A stretch of 14,982 nucleotides of DNA, taken from positions 1-14,982 of the forward strand of contig DAOUDB010000159.1 in assembly GCA_034431495.1 (NCBI GenBank), written 5' to 3'. The notes under the pieces were generated by a model. It saw nothing but the letters and a program-made list of their open reading frames with translations. It made no database searches and was not told the DNA's origin. Both the position numbers and the translations under genes were made by a program. Below are positions 1 through 4,138 of the stretch, one piece after another. Position 1 is the stretch's first letter. The number at the start of each line of letters is the position of its first letter. This DNA is from Roseilinea sp034431495. GTDB taxonomy: Bacteria; Chloroflexota; Anaerolineae; J036; Brachytrichaceae.

Positions 1-240
1 CGCCACGATGCCCACTGTCCAGGCATCGGGGTTGCCGGCCCCATACACGATGAACGCCCACCACTCGCCGATGAAACCGAGGTCGAGCCGGATGAGCGAG
101 AGGAAAGCGATGATGCACGCAAAGATGGCCGCCCACACCAGGGCAATCTGGTATCGAAAGGGCATCCCGGCGCGGGCGCGCGATTGGGGCATGGAAGATG
201 GCCGGGGCTGGTCAGGGGCGGGGGGCGAGGGCGCTTGCAT
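1..240 (-). CDS. Amino-acid ABC transporter permease, N-terminal part (runs off left edge)
   Basis: This is the first 80 codons of a minus-strand frame that stays open to the left edge. It begins with a Pro/Ser-rich stretch, then a hydrophobic segment at about residues 29-47 (YQIALVWAAIFACIIAFLSL) and a stretch around GEWWAFIVYGAG. This resembles the N-terminus of HisM/GlnP-type polar amino-acid permeases. The reading is supported mainly by position: it lies 63 bp downstream of, and on the same strand as, a family-3 solute-binding lipoprotein, the usual gene order. The start is uncertain. In-frame ATGs end at 240, 192 and 165, and none has a good Shine-Dalgarno sequence; the last gives the most family-like start, MPFRYQ. 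The EAA loop that would prove the family lies outside the window. Confidence 0.72.
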   Translation of the reverse strand, partial: MQAPSPPAPDQPRPSSMPQSRARAGMPFRYQIALVWAAIFACIIAFLSLIRLDLGFIGEWWAFIVYGAGNPDAWTVGIVA

Positions 241-250
241 GATGCAAAGA

Positions 251-279
251 GCCGGGGCGGCGCAACACGTCACCCCGGC
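251..279. repeat. Inverted repeat between binding-protein and permease genes
   Basis: GCCGGGG (251-257) pairs with CCCCGGC (273-279), a perfect 7-bp stem around a 15-base loop, in the 63-bp gap between the solute-binding protein stop and the permease start. No T-run follows on the minus strand, so it is not a classical intrinsic terminator. Hairpins at this place in transporter operons often protect the binding-protein mRNA or attenuate downstream expression; applying that here is inference. Confidence 0.6.
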
Positions 280-303
280 ACGTCGTTCAATACCGCAGGC
301 TGT

Positions 304-1188
304 TTACTGTTTCTTGGTCACATCCAGCCCGTCGAAATACTTCATCGACAACTGCGACAGCGTGCCATCGGTGTGCATCTCGTTGACGATGCGGGTCAGC
401 TCGGCCAGGAACTTCGCGTTGGGCGCGGCAGACTTGTCGATGCTGATGGCCAGCTCCTCGTAATACACCGGCTTGTCCAGAAACTCAACCGGCACGCCTT
501 TCTTCTTGCCGTCGTTGATCACGTTGGCCGATGTCAACACGGCGTCATAGTCTTTGCGGCCGGCTTGAATCGACTGGATGCAATCCTGATCGGTTTTGAC
601 CGGCGCAATCTTGACGCCTTGTGGCGGGGGCACCTCGACAGGAATATCCAGCTTGCCGTTCAGATAGGTCTCGTAGGTGGTGGACTCGGCAACGCACACC
701 GTGCGCCCGGCCAGATCGTTCACCGTTTTGATCTCGTCCTTCAAGTCGGCCCGAATGCCAAACTGTGTGACCGAGAAATAGTAGGGCGGTGTGAAGTCGA
801 GCACTTTGCGCCGCTCTGGTGTGGGGGTCATGCTGCCGATGCTGACATCCCAGCGCCCGGCCCAGTTGCCGGCGGTGATGGCGCTCCAGTCCGGCGTGAC
901 GAACTCGACCTGCACGCCCAGCCGTTTGGCCACCTCGCGCGCCGTGTCGATGTCGAAGCCGGTCCATTCCTTCGTTTGCTCGTCGAAGTAGCTCTGCGGC
1001 GCATAGTTGGCGTCGGTGCTGACGCGCAGAACGCCGCGCTCTTTCACAGCGTCGAGCCAGTCTTTGTCGCTGGCGGCCGGCTTCTCTGCGGCCGGCGCAG
1101 CGGTGGGGGCCGGCGCCGCGCAGGCGCTGCCGAGCACGGTGGCGAGCAACACGAACGACGCCAACATCGATCTGCGTTTGAGTTGCAT
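304..1188 (-). CDS. Amino-acid ABC transporter substrate-binding lipoprotein (SBP family 3)
   Basis: A 294-residue extracytoplasmic receptor for a polar amino acid, delivering it to the downstream permease. Residues 1-22 are a signal peptide (MQLKRRS followed by a hydrophobic core) ending before Cys23, the likely lipidated residue. The lipobox is L-G-S-A-C, with Gly at -3 where Leu is usual. An Ala/Pro-rich tether covers about residues 24-42. The family-3 domain follows, with LRVSTDANYAP, GFDIDTAREVAKRLG, DVSIGSMTPTPERR and DFTPPYYFS, all typical of the HisJ/GlnH family. The length is normal. The start is well fixed: GAGGAG lies just upstream and a strong promoter-like sequence sits at 1260-1287. 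The ligand cannot be named from the sequence. Confidence 0.95.
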   Translation of the reverse strand: MQLKRRSMLASFVLLATVLGSACAAPAPTAAPAAEKPAASDKDWLDAVKERGVLRVSTDANYAPQSYFDEQTKEWTGFDIDTAREVAKRLGVQVEFVTPDWSAITAGNWAGRWDVSIGSMTPTPERRKVLDFTPPYYFSVTQFGIRADLKDEIKTVNDLAGRTVCVAESTTYETYLNGKLDIPVEVPPPQGVKIAPVKTDQDCIQSIQAGRKDYDAVLTSANVINDGKKKGVPVEFLDKPVYYEELAISIDKSAAPNAKFLAELTRIVNEMHTDGTLSQLSMKYFDGLDVTKKQ

Positions 1189-1221
1189 GATTCTCCTCTC
1201 TTCAGGAAGCCTCGGTCACTG

Positions 1222-1270
1222 TGTAGGACGGTCGCAACGGCCCGCCCATGTTGGGCCGCATTGTAGGACG
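1222..1270. promoter_or_regulatory. Direct repeat and inverted repeat in the transporter leader (possible operator)
   Basis: The nine-base word TGTAGGACG occurs at 1222-1230 and again at 1262-1270, exactly 40 bp apart. The second copy overlaps the -10 region. Between them CGGCCC (1238-1243) and GGGCCG (1253-1258) form a six-base inverted repeat. Repeats placed around a transcription start suggest a regulator site or leader structure. No regulator gene is visible nearby, so the role is inferred. Confidence 0.4.
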
Positions 1271-1287
1271 TCTGAGCCGCTTGTCAA
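1260..1287 (-). promoter_or_regulatory. Sigma-70-type promoter for the ABC transporter genes
   Basis: On the minus strand, a perfect TTGACA (1282-1287) is followed after 16 bp by TACAAT (1260-1265), five of six matches to the -10 consensus. Transcription would start near 1253, leaving a leader of about 65 bases before the ATG at 1188. This is the best promoter match I found in the window, and it implies that the transporter is transcribed separately from the HAD gene upstream. Confidence 0.75.
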
Positions 1288-1293
1288 TGACAA

Positions 1294-1342
1294 ACGACGC
1301 ACGACAGATAACAGATCACAGACGACAGACCACAGACGACAG
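1294..1342. repeat. Heptamer tandem array A1 (ACGACAG type)
   Basis: Seven consecutive seven-base units: ACGACGC, ACGACAG, ATAACAG, ATCACAG, ACGACAG, ACCACAG, ACGACAG. The period is strict and the units differ by one to three bases. The array lies between the end of the HAD gene and the transporter promoter, close to the -35 box, and I see no coding potential in it. Confidence 0.9.
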
Positions 1343-1353
1343 ATCGCGCCCGG

Positions 1354-1392
1354 CGCCATACGCGATACGCAATACGAAACACGCAACACGCG
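1354..1392. repeat. Heptamer tandem array A2 (CGCAATA type)
   Basis: Five seven-base units plus a partial one: CGCCATA, CGCGATA, CGCAATA, CGAAACA, CGCAACA, CGCG. It starts 11 bp after array A1 and ends 11 bp before the HAD stop codon. Read on the minus strand the units are TGTTGCG, TGTTTCG, TATTGCG, TATCGCG and TATGGCG, the same family as array C1 at 2967-3008 but in opposite orientation. Confidence 0.9.
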
Positions 1393-1403
1393 CCAGCTCT
1401 GGA

Positions 1404-2051
1404 TCAGTAGAACTGCTCGATCGGCCAGCCGCGCTGTTGGGCCAGCCGGCGCAGACGCACATCCGGGTTCACAGCCACCGGCCTTCCCACAGCTTCCATG
1501 AAACTCCGGTCTGAATACGAGTCGGTGTAGAAAACGCACGCCGCCAGCGGCGTGTTGTGTTGTCTGGCGATCTGTTCGCCCCAGTAGCGTTTGCCCCCTG
1601 CGTAACACGGCGGCCCGACAATGCCGCCGGTGAAGCGATTGTTCACCACTTCCAGTTCGGTGCTGCGGTATGGAATGTCGAGATGCCGGGCGACCGGCTC
1701 TACGGCGAACTGTGTCGAGGCGGACAGCAAATAGACCAGATCACCGCGTTGTTGGTGCTCGCGCAGGCGCGCGACAGCGCGGGGCGCAATATGGCGCTTC
1801 AGATCATCCACGAACCATTGCTCGCATAGGGCTTTGGTTGCTGCGGCGTCACCACCGCGCACGCTGCGGCTCATGCGCGCCATGGCGCGCGGAAAGTCGA
1901 GCACGCCGAGCGAGTATTCCGCACTGATGAGAAAAACATTGATCATCTCACGCAGGCTAATGCGTCGCCGGCGCCACAGGTATTGCACGTAGTTCATGCC
2001 GCTGCTTACCGAGAGCAGCGTCTTGTCCATGTCGAAGAAGGCGATCCCCAA
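1404..2051 (-). CDS. HAD-superfamily subfamily IB hydrolase (SerB-like phosphatase)
   Basis: A 215-residue phosphatase of the haloacid dehalogenase superfamily, subfamily IB. All four motifs are visible: motif I D7-M-D9-K-T11 (Asp7 nucleophile, Asp9 acid/base), motif II Ser in LLSAST (about 110-112), motif III Lys154 in AGGKRYW, and motif IV YTDSYSDRSFME with Asp177 and Asp181. The long helical cap at about residues 15-90 fits the PSPase/IB group. The substrate is unknown; phosphoserine and lipid phosphates are both possible. The start is TTG (2049-2051), the first possible start after the in-frame stop of the preceding gene, with GGAG 8 bases upstream. PIG-L ends only 3 bp away, so the two are probably translationally coupled. 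The C-terminus stops just before array A2. Confidence 0.92.
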   Translation of the reverse strand: MGIAFFDMDKTLLSVSSGMNYVQYLWRRRRISLREMINVFLISAEYSLGVLDFPRAMARMSRSVRGGDAAATKALCEQWFVDDLKRHIAPRAVARLREHQQRGDLVYLLSASTQFAVEPVARHLDIPYRSTELEVVNNRFTGGIVGPPCYAGGKRYWGEQIARQHNTPLAACVFYTDSYSDRSFMEAVGRPVAVNPDVRLRRLAQQRGWPIEQFY

Positions 2052-2054
2052 GTC

Positions 2055-2957
2055 TTATGCTCCGAAAAGGTCGTGCTCTACGGGTTCGCCCGCCTGCACG
2101 GCCGGATACAACCGCGAGAACGACTCCCAGCCGGCGGCCCGGCGGAAAAGCAATCGCACGATCAGATTGCCCTGTCGTGTCACCGGCTGCTGGCTGATGT
2201 GGCATGCCGACGCGCGCGCCTTATGGCCGGCATAGTCCGACACGCGCACCCGCGCCGTGACCGGCACGACCCATGTGGACATCGTCACCAGGTCGATGTC
2301 TTTGTTGCGCCCAAACTGCCGGGGGTTCTGGCCGACCAGCGGCAACAGGCGCACCGCCAGCTTCAACATGCCTTTGGGAAAAGCGGTTACATACAGACGG
2401 GGAATGCGTAATTGACGATTGTCGATTGACGATTGATGGCTGACGATTGGGGATTGCGCGTCGCCGGCCGGCCTCCAGCTTCCGTCGTTGTTCAGGCTGA
2501 TGCCGTACAGCATCTCATAAGCGCGCAGGGTGGCATGATACAGCTTGATGTGGTCTGGATGCCCGTAGCCGCCGAACTTGTCGTGGGTGATGACGACGCC
2601 GGGTTGGAGTTCTTTTATCTGCGCTGCAATGCGCTCGGCTACCGCGTCCACCGACGCAGAGAACAAACTGTTGGGGTGGCGATTGTCGGGCGAACCGGGC
2701 ATCCCCGAATCTCGGAAGCCCAGGTAGCGCACGCCGGCGAGTCCCAGTTCGCGCGAGGCGCATTCCAACTCGGCGGATCGCAACTCGCCCACATCGGTGT
2801 AACCGCGCATCAACGCCGGGTCTACGGTGCCGGATTCGCCGCGCGTGCCGCACAGATAGTAGACCGCCTTGCCTTCATGGGCGTACTTTGCCAGCGTCGC
2901 GCCGATGCCGAATGATTCGTCGTCGGGATGAGCGAAGATTGCGAGCAGGGTTTTCAT
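2055..2957 (-). CDS. PIG-L family deacetylase
   Basis: A 300-residue zinc-dependent N-acetylglucosamine-type deacetylase of the PIG-L/LmbE family. The family signature AHPDDE is at residues 9-14 and GHPDH at 132-136. By family knowledge His10, Asp13 and His136 bind zinc and Asp12 is the general base. The substrate class may be a GlcNAc-linked small molecule such as a bacillithiol or mycothiol precursor, or a glycolipid; the sequence does not decide. The start is the ATG just before KTLLAIFAHPDD. It has no good Shine-Dalgarno sequence, although the frame stays open far upstream. Residues 168-183 (QSPIVSHQSSIDNRQL) are encoded by a heptamer repeat array, an insertion between the catalytic core and the C-terminal part. 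The stop TAA is followed by one codon and then the HAD start. Confidence 0.92.
   Translation of the reverse strand: MKTLLAIFAHPDDESFGIGATLAKYAHEGKAVYYLCGTRGESGTVDPALMRGYTDVGELRSAELECASRELGLAGVRYLGFRDSGMPGSPDNRHPNSLFSASVDAVAERIAAQIKELQPGVVITHDKFGGYGHPDHIKLYHATLRAYEMLYGISLNNDGSWRPAGDAQSPIVSHQSSIDNRQLRIPRLYVTAFPKGMLKLAVRLLPLVGQNPRQFGRNKDIDLVTMSTWVVPVTARVRVSDYAGHKARASACHISQQPVTRQGNLIVRLLFRRAAGWESFSRLYPAVQAGEPVEHDLFGA
2060..2063 (-). promoter_or_regulatory. Ribosome binding site for the HAD gene (fixes the TTG start)
   Basis: GGAG on the minus strand lies 8 bases before the TTG at 2049-2051 and within the last codons of the PIG-L gene. The next ATG (Met8) lies inside the catalytic DMDKT motif and cannot be the start, so the TTG is well supported. 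Confidence 0.7.
2411..2459. repeat. Heptamer tandem array B inside the PIG-L coding sequence
   Basis: Seven seven-base units on the plus strand: ATTGACG, ATTGTCG, ATTGACG, ATTGATG, GCTGACG, ATTGGGG, ATTGCGC. The minus-strand (coding) orientation reads CGTCAAT-type units, which have no stop codon in any frame, so the PIG-L frame passes through. Because 7 is not a multiple of 3, gain or loss of one unit would shift the frame. Confidence 0.9.
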
Positions 2958-2966
2958 GAGGGGGCA

Positions 2967-3008
2967 TATTTCGTATTGCGTGTTGCGTAGCGCGTGTTGC
3001 GTATTGGG
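2967..3008. repeat. Heptamer tandem array C1 (TATTGCG type)
   Basis: Six seven-base units: TATTTCG, TATTGCG, TGTTGCG, TAGCGCG, TGTTGCG, TATTGGG. It lies immediately upstream of the PIG-L start codon, where that gene's leader should be. It belongs to the same unit family as array A2 but is inverted relative to it. Confidence 0.9.
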
Positions 3009-3019
3009 GCGACTGATTG

Positions 3020-3030
3020 AATTGTCAATT
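3020..3030. repeat. Small palindrome between arrays C1 and C3
   Basis: AATTG-T-CAATT is a perfect five-base inverted repeat around one base. It is AT-rich against a GC-rich background and sits between two heptamer arrays. The stem is too short for a terminator; it may be a junction of the repeat element or a binding site. Confidence 0.45.
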
Positions 3031-3074
3031 CCCAAATCCCAAATCCCAAATCCAAAATCAGAAATCCAAAATCC
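3031..3074. repeat. Heptamer tandem array C3 (CCCAAAT type), overlapping the aldolase 3' end
   Basis: Six seven-base units plus CC: CCCAAAT three times, then CCAAAAT, CAGAAAT and CCAAAAT. The first three copies are identical, the cleanest run in the window. The last two and a half units form the final codons (I-L-D-F) and the TGA stop of the threonine aldolase gene. Confidence 0.92.
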
Positions 3075-4107
3075 TGCGGATGACCTGCCCGGCCTCGATC
3101 GCTTCATCGCGTGTGATCCAGCAATGGGTGACGGCGCGGATGCGGCGCGGGCCGGCGTCGAGCATTTTGACGCGATGCTGCGCGGCGCGCCGGCACAACT
3201 CGGCGGCGTCAAAAGGCAGCTCCGGCGCAAGATCGAAGTACACCATGTTGGTCTGCACGCGCGCCAGATCGACGCGCAGTCCCGGCGTCTGCGCGATGGC
3301 CTCGGCCAGCAGGCGAGCGTTGACGTGATCCTCGGCCAGCCGGTCCACCATTTGTTCAAGCGCCACGATGCCGGCAGCCGCCAGGATGCCGGCCTGTCGC
3401 ATGCCGCCGCCCAGCAGTTTGCGGTTCTTGCGCGCATCGTTGATAAAGGCTTTGGAACCACACAGCACCGACCCGACCGGCGCGCTCAATCCCTTGCTCA
3501 GACAGAAGGTCACGCTGTCGGCGCCGGCCACCAGCTCGCGCGCCTCGACGCCCAGCGCCACCGCCGCGTTGAAGATGCGCGCGCCATCGATATGCACACG
3601 GATGCCGCGCGCGTGGGCGAATGCGACGACCTGCCGCGTGTAAGCCGGTGTCAGCGCCACGCCGCCCATGCCGTTCTGTGTGTTCTCCAGGTTGATCAAT
3701 CGTGTGGTGGGGTGATGGTCATCCTCGCTGCGCACGGCCTCGGCGATGTCGGCCAGCGCCAATGTGCCATCGGGCTGGCAATCGATCTGGCAACTGTTGA
3801 TGCTGCCGACGGCTGCATAGCCGCCGCGCTCATGCACGAATGTGTGCGACTGCCGGCCCATGATGATTTCGTCGCCGCGCCGGCAGTGGGTGAGCATGGC
3901 GACTAGATTGCCCATCGTGCCGCTCGACACAAACAGGCCGGCTTCCATACCCATCCGCTCGGCGGCCATCTCCTGAAGTTTGTTGACAGTGGGGTCTTCG
4001 CCGAACACGTCGTCGCCCACTGCGGCGGCCGCCATAGCCTCGCGCATGGCCGGCGTGGGAATCGTCATTGTGTCGGATCGCAGGTCGATGGTGTTGTTGA
4101 GACTCAT
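3058..4107 (-). CDS. ltaE: Low-specificity L-threonine aldolase
   Basis: A 349-residue pyridoxal-phosphate enzyme that cleaves L-threonine or L-allo-threonine to glycine and acetaldehyde. From the chosen ATG the protein opens with IDLRSDTMTIPTPAM, the standard family N-terminus, and GDDVFGEDPTVNKLQ follows. SSGTMGN (61-67) fits the phosphate-binding loop, His88 should stack on the cofactor, HIDGARIFNA (172-181) carries the ring-binding Asp174 and Arg177, and Lys205 in CLSKGLSAPVGS should be the Schiff-base lysine. The length is normal. Upstream in-frame ATGs ending at 4128 and 4140 would add 7 or 11 residues, and the last would overlap the divergent gene's start. The chosen start has no Shine-Dalgarno sequence and could be leaderless (TATCAT at 4119-4124). 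The C-terminus and stop are made from heptamer repeat DNA. Confidence 0.95.
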   Translation of the reverse strand: MSLNNTIDLRSDTMTIPTPAMREAMAAAAVGDDVFGEDPTVNKLQEMAAERMGMEAGLFVSSGTMGNLVAMLTHCRRGDEIIMGRQSHTFVHERGGYAAVGSINSCQIDCQPDGTLALADIAEAVRSEDDHHPTTRLINLENTQNGMGGVALTPAYTRQVVAFAHARGIRVHIDGARIFNAAVALGVEARELVAGADSVTFCLSKGLSAPVGSVLCGSKAFINDARKNRKLLGGGMRQAGILAAAGIVALEQMVDRLAEDHVNARLLAEAIAQTPGLRVDLARVQTNMVYFDLAPELPFDAAELCRRAAQHRVKMLDAGPRRIRAVTHCWITRDEAIEAGQVIRRILDF

Positions 4108-4118
4108 GATAGGCGGGA

Positions 4119-4124
4119 ATGATA
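4119..4124 (-). promoter_or_regulatory. Possible extended -10 element for the aldolase gene
   Basis: On the minus strand TGC-TATCAT forms an extended -10 motif (TATCAT at 4119-4124, five of six matches) just 11 bp before the aldolase ATG. No good -35 is seen. If used, transcription would begin only a few bases before the ATG, giving a nearly leaderless mRNA that fits the lack of a ribosome binding site. Confidence 0.3.
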
Positions 4125-4138
4125 GCATTGCCTCTACC

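Noticed and set aside
184..1266. A long plus-strand frame of 360 codons opposite the solute-binding protein
   Set aside because: It is a GC-rich shadow frame; the minus strand encodes a clear family-3 binding protein with promoter and ribosome binding site.
2967..3074. CRISPR array
   Set aside because: The repeats are contiguous 7-base units without spacers, and no cas genes are present.
2958..3461. A 168-residue N-terminal extension of PIG-L reading through arrays C1-C3 into the aldolase gene
   Set aside because: The extension lacks family-like sequence, is antiphase to the real aldolase gene, and the ATG at 2957 gives the canonical PIG-L N-terminus.
4097..4128. Plus-strand promoter for the 821-residue gene (TTGAGA followed by a -10)
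   Set aside because: TTGAGA at 4097-4102 is a fair -35, but no hexamer at 15-19 bp spacing matches the -10 consensus.
3980..4138. A 53-residue upstream extension of the 821-residue protein
   Set aside because: It is antisense to the conserved N-terminal part of threonine aldolase and is Ser/Ala-rich as expected of a shadow frame.
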